DNA of 57,471 nucleotides from Desulfovibrionaceae bacterium (GTDB lineage Bacteria > Desulfobacterota > Desulfovibrionia > Desulfovibrionales > Desulfovibrionaceae), in NCBI GenBank assembly GCA_029008115.1, contig JAQXJC010000051.1:1-57471 (forward strand), written 5' to 3'. The translations under genes and the position numbers were made by a program. Under the pieces are notes generated by a model. The model saw nothing but the letters and a program-made list of their open reading frames with translations. It had not been told where the DNA came from and did no database searches. This document shows, piece after piece, positions 42,423 through 51,418 of this stretch. The number at the start of each line of letters is the position of its first letter. The stretch's first letter is position 1.

Positions 42423-43229
42423 CTATTCCGTGCGCGTCAGCCCTGCGGCATGATTCAGCGGTCCGCAGCCCTTGCCCGGGGTATAGCTGCCGCGCATGGC
42501 CCGGTTGACAAAAGCCTGGCCGTGCCGCACGGCCGCCAGCAGCGGCAGCCCCTTGCCCAGCTCCGTGGCGATGGCGGCGGAAAGCGTGCATCCCGTGCCG
42601 TGATTGTTGGGGCTGTCCACATGCGCCTGCCGCAGCGGCAAGGGCGCCTCGCCGGGCAGGCACAGCCAGTCCGTAATGGTGATGGCGCTGTCAAAATGTC
42701 CGCCCTTGATCAGCACGGCCCGCGCGCCCATGTCCAGCATGCGCCGGCCGGCCTCGGCCACATCCGCTTCCGTATCCACCTTCATGCCTGCCAGCATCTC
42801 GGCTTCGGGGCGATTGGGCGTCAGCAATGCGGCCAGCGGCACAAGCCGCTCCACCATGACGGCCACGGCATCTTCGCGCAGGAGGCGGCTGCCGCTCTGG
42901 CTGACGGATACGGGGTCCACCACCAGCGGAAAGGCACAGCGGCTCAGCTCTTCCGCCAGTGCGGCAATAATTTCGGCAGAGAACAGCATGCCGGTCTTGG
43001 CGGCTGCCACAGGAAATCCATCCAGCACGGCGCGAAGCTGGCGGACGGCGAACTCCGGTTCCGGCGCATGGATGCCCGTGACGCCAAGGCCGTTCTGGGC
43101 CGTGAGTGCGGTAATGACGCTCATGCCATATCCGCCAAGTGCCAGAATGGTCTTCAAATCTGCCTGGATACCAGCGCCGCCGCCGGAGTCGGAACCGGCG
43201 ATGGTCAGAATATTGGGGGGCTGGATCAT
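42423..43229 (-). CDS. thiD: Hydroxymethylpyrimidine/phosphomethylpyrimidine kinase (ThiD)
   Basis: A 268-residue ribokinase-family enzyme that phosphorylates HMP and HMP-phosphate for thiamine synthesis. It has ILTIAGSDSGGGAGIQADLK at the start, AQNGLGVTGIH, VVDPVSVSQSGSRLL and the anion-hole motif NNHGTGCTLSAAIA near the end. The frame extends to 43424, but the ATG at 43229 behind GAAAGGAGAGAC is clearly the start. No TPP riboswitch is apparent upstream. Confidence 0.95.
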   Translation of the reverse strand: MIQPPNILTIAGSDSGGGAGIQADLKTILALGGYGMSVITALTAQNGLGVTGIHAPEPEFAVRQLRAVLDGFPVAAAKTGMLFSAEIIAALAEELSRCAFPLVVDPVSVSQSGSRLLREDAVAVMVERLVPLAALLTPNRPEAEMLAGMKVDTEADVAEAGRRMLDMGARAVLIKGGHFDSAITITDWLCLPGEAPLPLRQAHVDSPNNHGTGCTLSAAIATELGKGLPLLAAVRHGQAFVNRAMRGSYTPGKGCGPLNHAAGLTRTE

Positions 43230-43447
43230 AGATGTCTCTCCTTTCGGGCCAGACCGACGCGGACGGATCGCATGGCGGGCAGGCCCCGGCCCGCCGCCTT
43301 CCACGCTATACGAAAGCAGCCGGAATTGCAAAAGACACTCCGCCCGCGCATCCGTCCGAAACAGACCGGCGCCGAAGCCCGCCGGCTCCGCATGGACGCC
43401 GCCACCGCTCCAGCGGCATGGCATGCGCGTTCATCAGGAAAAATCTC

Positions 43448-43476
43448 TTTACATTTTCTCTGACTGGCGATATAGA
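43448..43476 (+). promoter_or_regulatory. Sigma-70 promoter of tRNA-Tyr
   Basis: TTTACA (43448-43453), a 17-bp spacer and TATAGA (43471-43476). Transcription would begin about 35 nt before the tRNA. Confidence 0.75.
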
Positions 43477-43518
43477 TTTGCGCTGTGCACTCCTTCAGGG
43501 CAGTGCCTTCCTTCGTGT

Positions 43519-43604
43519 GGTGGGGTTCCCGAGTGGCCAAAGGGAACAGACTGTAAATCTGTCGTCGTAAGACTTCGATGGTTCAAATCCATCCCCCACC
43601 ACCA
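43519..43604 (+). tRNA. tRNA-Tyr (GTA)
   Basis: An 86-nt class II tRNA. Acceptor GGTGGGG (43519-43525) pairs with CCCCACC (43594-43600), followed by A and an encoded CCA. Anticodon stem ACAGA/TCTGT flanks the loop CTGTAAA, with anticodon GTA at 43553-43555. There is a long variable arm, and the T arm is GATGG-TTCAAAT-CCATC. Confidence 0.97.
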
Positions 43605-43661
43605 TCCCCTCATCTTCCGCTTCTCTTTCCGCTTTTTTTCTTCTTCCGCTGGGAGGCCCGC

Positions 43662-44831
43662 ATGCGCAGTGAATCCAGGCCCGAAGAACATCTGCCTTCG
43701 CCGCAGCCAGAACGCACGTCCTCCAGAGGCATGGTGCTGCTCGCACTGCTGCTGCTCGGCGTTGCCGGCGGCGGCATCTGGTGGGCTACCCGGGACGCTG
43801 ATACGCGCGAAGAGCTGCGCTCGCAGGCGGCGCAAACGCTGCACAAGGCCCAGAATTCCGCCGTGTCCACGCTTCTGGACGCGCTGTCCCCCACGCCGCC
43901 CAAGCCGCCTCTGCCTGAAGTGCGCGCACAGGCCACGGATGCCGTGGCGTCCGGCCCCGCCGATGCGGGCGGCTCGCCCGCGCCTGAAGATATTGCGCTC
44001 CTTGAAACGCTGACCGCCGGTACGCCCGTGGATGCGGACGCAGACGCCAGGAAGCGGGAAGACCGCATCGTGCGCCCCGCCTTTGTGCAGGATGCCGCCC
44101 GCTGGATGGCCTCCTGCTATCAGCCCGGCAATACGGGCGAGGGTCGGCTGAAATTCTCCGCCCAGTGGGCCAATGCCCGCTTTGCCACACGCACGCAGGG
44201 CATTGCCCTGCCGGAGGGAGCCGAGTTTACCAGCCGCGCGGCCCTGCTGCGCTATCTGCTCAAGCCAGGCGTGCTCCAGAGCCTGTATGACAAGTATGGT
44301 GACAGCTTCATGCAGGAATTTGACACCGCGCTGCGGCAGCCCGAAGCGCAGAAGCCGCTCTCCGACAAGGCGGTGCGCGGCGCATACCGCCTCTACGCCG
44401 ACTATCTGGCCTCCGTGGCAGGCGCGCTGGACAGCGTGGCGGCCACGCCCGGCCTTTCCGCCGAACTGCGGCGCATGGAAGAGGCGGGGCAGCATTCCGT
44501 GGATCTGAACGGCCGCATCACGGAGGCAGTCTTTCAGATGGATGAGGCGCGTGAAGCCGGCGACAGCGCCGCCATGCAGGAAGCACAGCAGCGCATCAAC
44601 GTGCTGACTTCCCAGTACAGGCTGGCCAACAGCGAAAAGGCCCGCATCCGCCAGCAGACCATCGCCCTGCTGAAACAGCGCGGCGGCCGCAGTCTGGATG
44701 ATGCCACTGTGCTGTTCCTGGCCCAGTGGGTGAACCGCCGCATGGCTGTGGACAAAAACGCGCAGGGCGCCGCGCAGGCCGCCGCCGGAGTCCTCCGTGC
44801 ACTGGCCGCCCGCATGCAGCAGCGGCAGTAG
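43662..44831 (+). CDS. Membrane-anchored hypothetical protein (389 aa)
   Basis: Starts at ATG 43662, 6 nt after GGGAGG. An N-terminal membrane helix (about residues 18-37, MVLLALLLLGVAGGGIWWA) is followed by a Pro/Ala-rich linker. A largely helical periplasmic domain then includes MASCYQPGNTGEGRLKFSAQW, a repeated LRYLLKPG-like helix and Gln/Ala-rich C-terminal helices. No enzymatic motif is seen. It lies 57 bp after tRNA-Tyr and its stop is 1 bp before cobU, so it is cotranscribed with the cobU gene. Family not recognised. Confidence 0.75.
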   Translation: MRSESRPEEHLPSPQPERTSSRGMVLLALLLLGVAGGGIWWATRDADTREELRSQAAQTLHKAQNSAVSTLLDALSPTPPKPPLPEVRAQATDAVASGPADAGGSPAPEDIALLETLTAGTPVDADADARKREDRIVRPAFVQDAARWMASCYQPGNTGEGRLKFSAQWANARFATRTQGIALPEGAEFTSRAALLRYLLKPGVLQSLYDKYGDSFMQEFDTALRQPEAQKPLSDKAVRGAYRLYADYLASVAGALDSVAATPGLSAELRRMEEAGQHSVDLNGRITEAVFQMDEAREAGDSAAMQEAQQRINVLTSQYRLANSEKARIRQQTIALLKQRGGRSLDDATVLFLAQWVNRRMAVDKNAQGAAQAAAGVLRALAARMQQRQ

Positions 44832-44832
44832 C

Positions 44833-45384
44833 ATGCCCGCCCGCGCCCTGCTGTTTATTGGCGGCTGCCGCAGCGGCAAGAGCGCCCTTGCCCAGCGCTG
44901 GGCGGAAGCCTGCGGGCCGCGCCGCGCCTATGTGGCGACCTGCATTGTGCAGGACGCCGAAATGGCCGCCCGCGTAGCCCGGCATCAGGCTGCACGCGGC
45001 GAGGGCTGGACCACGCTGGAAGCGGACGGCAGCCTTGCGCAGGCCATGTCCGCGGCAGCGGCGCTTCATCCTGATGCCATTGTGCTGGACTGCGTGACCC
45101 TGTGGCTCTCCTCCATGTTCGCCCGCGCCATGACGCCCGACGCCATGCACACGCAGGCCGCGCAGCTGGCCGCGTTCCTGCGCCGCCCGCCCTGTCCCAT
45201 CGCCGTGGTGAGCAATGAACTGGGCATGGGCATGGTTCCCATGGAGCCGCTCTCCCGCGCCTTCCGCGACATGGCGGGAGAAATACACCAGACGCTTGCG
45301 GCGGCCTGCGACACCGTGCTCTTTGTCACCTGCGGCCTGCCCCTTGTGCTGAAAGGGAGCCTGCCCCATGAGCTACGGCCCTGA
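44833..45384 (+). CDS. cobU: Adenosylcobinamide kinase/adenosylcobinamide-phosphate guanylyltransferase
   Basis: A 183-residue CobU/CobP, which phosphorylates adenosylcobinamide and then transfers GMP to it in the nucleotide-loop assembly of cobalamin. The P-loop GGCRSGKS is near the start; YVATCIVQDAEMAARVARHQ holds the conserved His that is guanylylated. LDCVTLWLSSM and VVSNELGMGMVPM are the other family motifs. The C-terminal FVTCGLPLVLKG is typical. The ATG lies 1 bp after the preceding stop. It overlaps the next gene by 17 nt. Confidence 0.95.
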   Translation: MPARALLFIGGCRSGKSALAQRWAEACGPRRAYVATCIVQDAEMAARVARHQAARGEGWTTLEADGSLAQAMSAAAALHPDAIVLDCVTLWLSSMFARAMTPDAMHTQAAQLAAFLRRPPCPIAVVSNELGMGMVPMEPLSRAFRDMAGEIHQTLAAACDTVLFVTCGLPLVLKGSLPHELRP

Positions 45385-46273
45385 ACACAGTCATGCCGCC
45401 TCCCTTCCGTGCCGTCCCGCGCATCTTCCGGGCATCGTTTTCCCGCCGCATCTCCGCATCCGCCGTCTCCTTGCCGGCATGCTCCTGCTTGTGCCACTCC
45501 TGAGCCTGACCGCCTGCGTGCATCCGGACGGGCGGGAGATGGAAAAGGCGCTGGCGGCAGCGGGTGGATTCCGCTCCGTGCGCCTTGCCACAGAAACGTT
45601 TATCCTGCACGGCCAGCTACGTCCCGGCGAAACAGACATTCTCAGGGTATATATTGAAGGTGATGGCAGGGCGTGGCTTTCCCGCACGCGCCCCTCAGCC
45701 GATCCCACGCCGGGCAATCCCGTTGCCCTGCGGCTGGCCGCCTCCGATCCCTCGCTGGACAGCGTGCTCTATCTGGCCCGCCCCTGCCAGTACGTATCCG
45801 GCGGCGACAGGCGCAACTGCGCTCCCCGCTGGTGGACCTCCGCACGGCTGGCGCCGGAAGTCATCGACAGCATAAACGCCGCCGTAGATCAGGCCAAGGC
45901 CAGGACGCGCGCCACGCGCGTGGCGCTCTTCGGCTATTCGGGGGGCGGCGGGGCGGCGGTGCTGGCGGCAGCCCGGCGGCGGGACGTGATCTTCATGGCC
46001 ACCGTGGCCGGCAACCTGCATTCAGCGGCCTGGACGCGGCATCACGGTGTCAGTCCGCTCTCCGCCTCGCTGGACCCCTTTGACTGTACCGCCGCCGTGG
46101 CCGGCATCCCCCAGCAGCACATCAGCGGCGACAGGGATGACATTGTTCCGCCCGTCATCAGCCAGGGCTTCTGCGCCGCCGTCGGCGCCGCCGCGCAGTG
46201 CCGCACCCTGCCGGGCATGACGCACGGAGGAGCATGGGAACGTGTCTGGCGTGCGCCGCTGACGCTGCCGTGA
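45368..46273 (+). CDS. Lipoprotein with alpha/beta-hydrolase fold
   Basis: A 301-residue protein with an N-terminal hydrophobic signal and lipobox LTAC (Cys50 from ATG 45368; a later start would give a shorter signal). The nucleophile elbow is GYSGGGGA, with HISGDRDDIVPP carrying a likely catalytic Asp. A late MTHGG supplies the His, so a Ser-Asp-His triad is complete. It is likely a membrane-bound esterase or lipase of unknown substrate. It overlaps cobU by 17 nt and ends 5 bp from the convergent TtcA-like gene. Confidence 0.82.
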   Translation: MSYGPEHSHAASLPCRPAHLPGIVFPPHLRIRRLLAGMLLLVPLLSLTACVHPDGREMEKALAAAGGFRSVRLATETFILHGQLRPGETDILRVYIEGDGRAWLSRTRPSADPTPGNPVALRLAASDPSLDSVLYLARPCQYVSGGDRRNCAPRWWTSARLAPEVIDSINAAVDQAKARTRATRVALFGYSGGGGAAVLAAARRRDVIFMATVAGNLHSAAWTRHHGVSPLSASLDPFDCTAAVAGIPQQHISGDRDDIVPPVISQGFCAAVGAAAQCRTLPGMTHGGAWERVWRAPLTLP

Positions 46274-46278
46274 CGCGC

Positions 46279-47025
46279 TTAGGGCTTTGCCCTGTCCTTT
46301 TCCAGCTGCCAGCGGGTCAGCCCGTTAAAGATGCAATGCCGGGCATCGCTGTAGGAATCGTACAGATGCTGGAGCGTGGCGCCCATGTCGCTGCGCCTGG
46401 TCTTCCCGGCCGAGGGGCAGGGATTGCTCCAGACCGGCAGCCCCCATTGTCTGGCGGCCTTAATGATGCACTTCTTCTCCAGAAGAAGAAGCGGCCTGAT
46501 CACGCGCAGCGTCCCCCCGAAAAAGGATTCATTCATCCCCATGCCGTCCACCCTGCCGTTCTGGCACAGGTTCATGAAAAAGGTATGCACCAGATCGTCC
46601 GCATTGTGCCCGAAGGCCAGATGCGTAAGCCCGTATTGCGCACACAGCTCAAACAGCCGCTTGCGCCGCAGCCAGGCACAGCGGAAGCAGGCCGAGCGGC
46701 GCTGATTTGCCGCGGAATGCCCCTGAAGGCCGTAATCCGTGATTTCAATATGACCGGCAATGCCGTTGGCCGCCAGCCACGGCAGCAGCGCGTCATGGCT
46801 GTGCGGATCAAAGCCGGGATTCAGATGCAGTGCCAGCAGAGAAAAGCGGAACGGCACAATGCGCTGCCGCAGTGCCAGCGTCTTCAGCAGGACAAAGGAA
46901 TCCACGCCGCCGGACACGGCCACCCCCACCCGCGCCCCGGGAAAGAGCATGCCGGCCTGCTGCATGGCCTTGCCGGCGGATTTGACGCAGAGTTCCTGCG
47001 CGAATGAACGTTTTTCGCGGGTCAT
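46279..47025 (-). CDS. TtcA-like PP-loop tRNA-thiolation enzyme
   Basis: A 248-residue N-type ATP pyrophosphatase. SGGVDS (about residue 38) binds ATP, and CFRC (about 112-115) together with later NPCP matches the Cys pattern used by TtcA-family proteins to hold an iron-sulfur cluster. [19 protein letters not shown] and the [21 protein letters not shown] block also fit the TtcA/TtuA group. These enzymes put sulfur on tRNA bases (2-thiocytidine in TtcA). The exact target is not certain. AGGAGGG precedes the ATG. A TTGATA-17-GTAAAA pair upstream (minus strand, about 47047-47075) may be its promoter. Confidence 0.82.
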   Translation of the reverse strand: MTREKRSFAQELCVKSAGKAMQQAGMLFPGARVGVAVSGGVDSFVLLKTLALRQRIVPFRFSLLALHLNPGFDPHSHDALLPWLAANGIAGHIEITDYGLQGHSAANQRRSACFRCAWLRRKRLFELCAQYGLTHLAFGHNADDLVHTFFMNLCQNGRVDGMGMNESFFGGTLRVIRPLLLLEKKCIIKAARQWGLPVWSNPCPSAGKTRRSDMGATLQHLYDSYSDARHCIFNGLTRWQLEKDRAKP

Positions 47026-47091
47026 GCACCCTCCTGTTCCCCTTTTTTACGGGAGCATTGCAGACAGTATCAAAAAAGAACATTTTTAGGC

Positions 47092-47121
47092 TTGACAGCC
47101 GTATGTTCAGCCCCATATCAT
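47092..47121 (+). promoter_or_regulatory. Sigma-70 promoter of rpoZ-dnaJ
   Basis: TTGACA (47092-47097), an 18-bp spacer and TATCAT (47116-47121), giving a leader of about 155 nt before rpoZ. Confidence 0.65.
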
Positions 47122-47283
47122 GTTCTGCTTGCGCTCGTAAAGCCCGCACCTGTCCGCCGGCCTCTGCGGAGCGCAGCCGCGCCCCCTTTTTTCCTTTCAT
47201 GCCGCGCGGCCCCGAACCGCCCCGCCAGCCCGGAACCTCCGGACCTTTCCGGGGCGACACCATTTGTCAGGGAGAATCCAGCT

Positions 47284-47505
47284 ATGGCACGCATTACCGT
47301 TGAAGACTGCCAGGAACGGGTCAATAACCGTTTTCTGCTCGTGCAGATGGCCATAAAGCGCATCCACCAGTATCGCGAAGGATACGAGGCGCTGATTCCC
47401 AGCCGCAACAAGGAAGTTGTCACCGCCCTGCGCGAAATCGCTCTGGGCAAGGTGATGCCTGAAGACAAGAGCCATTATACGCCCATCACGGAAAAAAACG
47501 ACTAA
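47284..47505 (+). CDS. rpoZ: RNA polymerase omega subunit
   Basis: A 73-residue omega subunit, which helps fold and assemble the beta-prime subunit. [26 protein letters not shown] at the start, including the VxNRFxLV motif, and [16 protein letters not shown] at the end are diagnostic. AGGGAG precedes the ATG by 9 nt. It lies 21 bp before dnaJ. Confidence 0.95.
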   Translation: MARITVEDCQERVNNRFLLVQMAIKRIHQYREGYEALIPSRNKEVVTALREIALGKVMPEDKSHYTPITEKND

Positions 47506-47526
47506 CCTGCACCTCGTGTGACTGAC

Positions 47527-48648
47527 ATGAGCGAACGCGACTATTATGAAGTGCTGGGGGTGAGCCGCACCGCCAGCGAGGATGAGATCAAGCGGGCCTA
47601 CCGCAAGCAGGCCATGAAGTACCATCCCGACCGCAACCCGGATAATCCGGAAGCGGAACAGAAGTTCAAGGAGGCGGCCGCCGCATACGACGTGCTGCGG
47701 GACCCGCAGAAACGCGCCCGCTACGACCAGTTCGGCCCGGAAGGCGTCAACGGCTCCGGCGCCAACTTCGGCAGCGCGGAGGACGTGTTCGCCCACTTCA
47801 GCGATCTGTTCGGAGACTTCTTCGGCTTCAACATGGCCGGCGGCGCGCAGGGAACCCGCGCCCAGGCCGGGGCTGACCTGCGCTACAATCTGAGCATCAC
47901 CTTCGAGCAGGCGGCCACCGGCGATGAAGTGCGCCTGAAGCTGCCCAAGCACGTTTCCTGCGACGAATGCGGCGGATCGGGCGCGGCCAAGGGCACCAAG
48001 CCCGAAACCTGCCGCCAGTGCGGCGGATCGGGGCAGGTGCGCCGCTCCCAGGGCTTCTTCCAGATTGCCGTGCCCTGCCCTGCCTGCCACGGCACGGGCC
48101 AGATCATTGCCAAGCCCTGCCCCAAGTGCAAGAGCAGGGGCATCGTCACCGAAACCAAGGAACTTTCTGTCCGCATTCCCGCCGGGGTGGATACGGGTAC
48201 CCGCCTGCGCGTGCGCGGCGAGGGCGATCCGGGCATACACGGCGGCCCCGCCGGCGATCTCTACGTGGTCATCAATGTGGAGGACAGCAAGGTCTTTGAG
48301 CGCCAGGGCCAGGACCTTGTGCTGCATCAGGAGATCAGCTTTGCACAGGCCGCGCTGGGCTGTCGTCTGGAAGTGCCCGGCCTGAACGACCCGCTGCCGC
48401 TGGAAGTGCCCAAGGGCGTCCAGAGCGGCAAGGTGCTGCGTCTGCGCGGCGAGGGCATGCCCTATCTGGGCCGCAAGGAACGCGGCGATCTGCTGGTGGA
48501 GATTATTGTCCGCACCCCCACCAGCCTGACGGAACGCCAGATTGAACTGCTGAAGGAATTTGATGAAATCAGCAGGGAGCAGGCTTCCTCCCTTGGCAGC
48601 AAGCTGAAAAATGCCGCCAAGAAGCTGAAGGAAGACCTCGGACTGTAG
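47527..48648 (+). CDS. dnaJ: Chaperone DnaJ (Hsp40)
   Basis: A 373-residue type I J-protein that stimulates DnaK. The J domain (1-70) has RDYYEVLGV and the HPD motif. A short Gly/Phe region follows, then four zinc-finger motifs: [24 protein letters not shown] and CPKCKSRG, the last being slightly off consensus. The C-terminal substrate-binding domain runs to residue 373. ATG 47527 is used; a GTG at 47518 is less likely. It is followed by a strong terminator. No CIRCE or sigma-32 element is obvious upstream. Confidence 0.96.
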   Translation: MSERDYYEVLGVSRTASEDEIKRAYRKQAMKYHPDRNPDNPEAEQKFKEAAAAYDVLRDPQKRARYDQFGPEGVNGSGANFGSAEDVFAHFSDLFGDFFGFNMAGGAQGTRAQAGADLRYNLSITFEQAATGDEVRLKLPKHVSCDECGGSGAAKGTKPETCRQCGGSGQVRRSQGFFQIAVPCPACHGTGQIIAKPCPKCKSRGIVTETKELSVRIPAGVDTGTRLRVRGEGDPGIHGGPAGDLYVVINVEDSKVFERQGQDLVLHQEISFAQAALGCRLEVPGLNDPLPLEVPKGVQSGKVLRLRGEGMPYLGRKERGDLLVEIIVRTPTSLTERQIELLKEFDEISREQASSLGSKLKNAAKKLKEDLGL

Positions 48649-48668
48649 CAACTGCCACATGTCAGCAC

Positions 48669-48703
48669 CGCCGCCTGCCGGAATTCCGCAGGCGGCGTTT
48701 TTT
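48669..48703 (+). terminator. Rho-independent terminator after dnaJ
   Basis: Ten base pairs (48669-48678 with 48688-48697) enclose CGGAATTCC, followed by TTTTTT. Confidence 0.93.
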
Positions 48704-48791
48704 CATGGCAAGCCCGCACACAGCCGCTTCCGCACAGGGGCACTCCCGCAGGCGGCCCGTCGCACACAGCCCCTATGGAGGACACGCATCC

Positions 48792-50189
48792 ATGGATACG
48801 GAATCCTTTGATCTCCGGCTGGCCCGGCGGATACTTGCTTCCGTTTCAGTCGGCTACTTTCTGCTTCCATTCATGCTGGCGGGTGTCAGCGCCATTTTGC
48901 CGGCCATGGGCGCCGACCTGCACGCCAGCGCGCAGAACCTGGGCATGATCACGGCAACCTATACCCTTGGCATGGCCGTTACGCAGCTTGCTGCCGGGCG
49001 CATGGGCGACATCTGGGGGCGCAAGCGCATGTTCCTGTGCGGCATGGGCCTGTTCATCGCCACCGGCTTCATCCTGTGCACGGTCACCTCCCTGCCGCTG
49101 TTCATCCTGCTCCGCTTTGTGCAGGGCTGTGGCGCGGCCCTGTTCAATGCCAGCGGCCTGGCGCTGCTGGCGGGAGTCGTGCCGGCCAGGCTGCGCGGGC
49201 GCTATCTGGGCATAAATGCCGCCGCCGTGTATGCTGGCATTGCCTGCGGGCCACCCATTTCGGGCTGCATCACCGGCCTGCTGGGCTGGCGCTGGGTATT
49301 CCTGCTCTGCGCGCTGACCGCCGCGCTGGACTGGCTGCTGATGCGCTGCGCTGTGCGGCAGGAATGGCGCGTCAGCAGGGGCGAGCCCTTTGACTGGGCG
49401 GGCTGCGCCGTCTACGTGGCAGGCATGGCCGCGCTCACCTGCGGCGCGGATCGGATCAGCGCCGCGCCCCTGTCCGGCTGGGGCCTGCTGGCCTTGTCCG
49501 TCCTGCTGCTGGGGCTGTTCTGGCGGCACGAAAAGCATGCGGCCTATCCGCTGCTGCATGTGCGGCTTTTCTATGAACACCGGGCCTTTACGCTTTCCTC
49601 GCTGGCCTCTTTCATTAATTACAGCGCCATATTCGGCGCCATGTTCTTCTTCAGCCTCTATTTGCAGATCACGCGCGGCTTTTCTGTGCAGGAAGCCGGC
49701 CTGCTGCTGACTATACAGGCTCTGGTGCAGGTGCTTACCAGCGTCTGGGCCGGAGGGCTGGCCGACCGGCGCGGCCCGGGCGTCATCAGCGCCTGCGGCA
49801 TAGCCCTGTGCGGGACGGGCATTCTCTGCGCCGCTCTGCTGGATATGCGCTCTCCCATCTGGAGTATTGTCATCATTCAGGCCGTCATGGGGCTGGGCGT
49901 GAGCCTGTTTGCCGTGCCCAATACGTCCATCATCCTTTCCAGCGTGGACAAGCGCTATCTGGGGCAGGCCTCCAGCGTCAATGGCGCCGTGCGCACCACG
50001 GGCATGCTGGCAAACATGATCATCGTCACCATCACGCTGGGCGTCTTTCTGGGGAATGCTCCGGCCGGCCCCGGCAACACGCGGGAATTTCTTGCCGCCA
50101 TGCGCACGGACTTCATCATCTTCGGCCTGCTGAATCTGCTGGCCGTGGGCTGCGCGCTGGCGCGTGAAAGGAAGCACGGCGCGCCCTGA
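48792..50189 (+). CDS. MFS drug:proton antiporter (14-helix, DHA2 type)
   Basis: A 465-residue inner-membrane transporter with about 14 hydrophobic segments. Motif A appears as AAGRMGDIWGRKRM after helix 2, motif C-like GIACGPPISGCITGLLGWRWVFLLC after helix 4-5 is typical of drug exporters (GPxxGG form altered to GPPISG), and the second-half motif-A echo is GGLADRRGPG. The ATG follows GGAGGACACGCATCC, a somewhat long spacing. It probably exports toxic compounds such as bile salts, dyes or antibiotics; the substrate is unknown. No regulator is adjacent. Confidence 0.88.
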   Translation: MDTESFDLRLARRILASVSVGYFLLPFMLAGVSAILPAMGADLHASAQNLGMITATYTLGMAVTQLAAGRMGDIWGRKRMFLCGMGLFIATGFILCTVTSLPLFILLRFVQGCGAALFNASGLALLAGVVPARLRGRYLGINAAAVYAGIACGPPISGCITGLLGWRWVFLLCALTAALDWLLMRCAVRQEWRVSRGEPFDWAGCAVYVAGMAALTCGADRISAAPLSGWGLLALSVLLLGLFWRHEKHAAYPLLHVRLFYEHRAFTLSSLASFINYSAIFGAMFFFSLYLQITRGFSVQEAGLLLTIQALVQVLTSVWAGGLADRRGPGVISACGIALCGTGILCAALLDMRSPIWSIVIIQAVMGLGVSLFAVPNTSIILSSVDKRYLGQASSVNGAVRTTGMLANMIIVTITLGVFLGNAPAGPGNTREFLAAMRTDFIIFGLLNLLAVGCALARERKHGAP

Positions 50190-50194
50190 TGGCG

Positions 50195-50229
50195 GATTCC
50201 TGCCGCAGATACTGCTGCCCGCAGGAATC
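50195..50229. terminator. Hairpin between convergent MFS and metF genes
   Basis: GATTCCTGC (50195-50203) pairs exactly with GCAGGAATC (50221-50229). There is no T-run on either strand, so it is a weak terminator or a transcript-stabilising hairpin. Confidence 0.35.
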
Positions 50230-50357
50230 TGGGATACTGCCGCCCGCAGCCTGGCGCACAGCGCGTCTTTCCGCGCACTGCCGATGACAGCAACGGCGGC
50301 CTCCCGGAGCGCACATGCCCCGGCGGCCGCCGTCAACGGGACAGGAGCCCGGAACAG

Positions 50358-51233
50358 CTAGGACAGCTTCACCTCCTGCGCCAGACGCAGGCAGAGTTCC
50401 GCACGGTTCAGGGTATACAGATGTATGCCCGGTGCGCCGCCATCCAGCAGGCGCCGTATCTGCCGCACGGCAAATTGCAGGCCCACCTCGCGCACAGCCT
50501 CCGCGCCGCCCTTTTCGTGCGCGGCCTCCAGCTCCAGATAGAGCTTGCCCGGAATATTGGCCCCACACAGAGAAAGCACCCGGCGGATGGACTCCAGGCT
50601 CTGCACCGGCAGGATGCCCGGCACTACCGGCACCTGCACATCGTGCATGCGCAGATACTTCACCAGATCAAAATACTCACGCACGTCAAAAAAGAGCTGC
50701 GTCACCACGAATTCCGCGCCGGCCTGTACCTTCTGCAAGGTGAACTGGCGGTCGGAAGAAAGGCTGGGGGACTCGGGGTGGGGCCCGGGATAGCCGGCCA
50801 CGGCCACGCCCATGTCCGGCGCCTCCCGCCGTACAAAGCGCACCAGATCAGCGGCATGCCGGAATTCCGCATTCAGCCAGTCCGCCTGCGTCTTGCCGCG
50901 CGGCAAATCGCCGCGCAGGGCCAGCACGTCATGCACGCCGCCCTCACGCATTTTGTCCAGAAATTCCCGCAGGGAAGCGCCATTCGCCCCAACGCAGGTA
51001 AGGTGCGTCATGGTGGGCAGCCCCGAAGCGGCAATGCGCCGGGTGATTTCCAGCGTATTATCCTGCGTGGAGCCGCCGGCTCCGTAGGTCACAGAAGCGA
51101 ACAGGGGGTTCAGCGCCCGCAGTCTGTCCACCGTTTCCAGAAATGCGGGCCAGTCGGCGCGATCCTTGGGCGGGAAAAATTCCATGGAATAGAACGGGCT
51201 GCCATGCTGCTCAATCAATGCTCCGATCGACAT
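50358..51233 (-). CDS. metF: 5,10-methylenetetrahydrofolate reductase
   Basis: A 291-residue FAD enzyme that makes 5-methyl-THF for methionine synthesis and one-carbon metabolism. FYSMEFFPPKD near the N-terminus contains the catalytic Glu; SVTYGAGGS, HLTCVGA and DVLALRGDLPRG are the expected folate and FAD blocks, and FVVTQLFFDV and VPGILPV follow. CCGGAGGTAG precedes the ATG. The upstream region has a sigma-70 promoter overlapped by a 20-bp palindrome. Confidence 0.95.
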   Translation of the reverse strand: MSIGALIEQHGSPFYSMEFFPPKDRADWPAFLETVDRLRALNPLFASVTYGAGGSTQDNTLEITRRIAASGLPTMTHLTCVGANGASLREFLDKMREGGVHDVLALRGDLPRGKTQADWLNAEFRHAADLVRFVRREAPDMGVAVAGYPGPHPESPSLSSDRQFTLQKVQAGAEFVVTQLFFDVREYFDLVKYLRMHDVQVPVVPGILPVQSLESIRRVLSLCGANIPGKLYLELEAAHEKGGAEAVREVGLQFAVRQIRRLLDGGAPGIHLYTLNRAELCLRLAQEVKLS

Positions 51234-51298
51234 GCGACTACCTCCGGAAAAAAACGGGTGACAGGAAGCGGCGCTACTGTTCGCCGCACAGATATAAC

Positions 51299-51326
51299 TC
51301 TATATCAAGATAAATTGATATGTCAA
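51299..51326 (-). promoter_or_regulatory. metF promoter overlapped by a 20-bp palindrome
   Basis: On the minus strand: TTGACA (51326-51321), 16 bp, TATAGA (51304-51299). The spacer is filled by the inverted repeat ATATCAA-N6-TTGATAT (51302-51321), a likely operator that would block RNA polymerase. SahR, the methionine-metabolism repressor described in Desulfovibrio, is a candidate binder. Confidence 0.7.
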
Positions 51327-51418
51327 TCCCCCGTTCCCGGAGAGGGCGTCCGTGCGATGACTTTTTACCCAAGATGCGCTACATGTCTGAGGTCATGTCA
51401 CACACTCTGGAGAATGCC

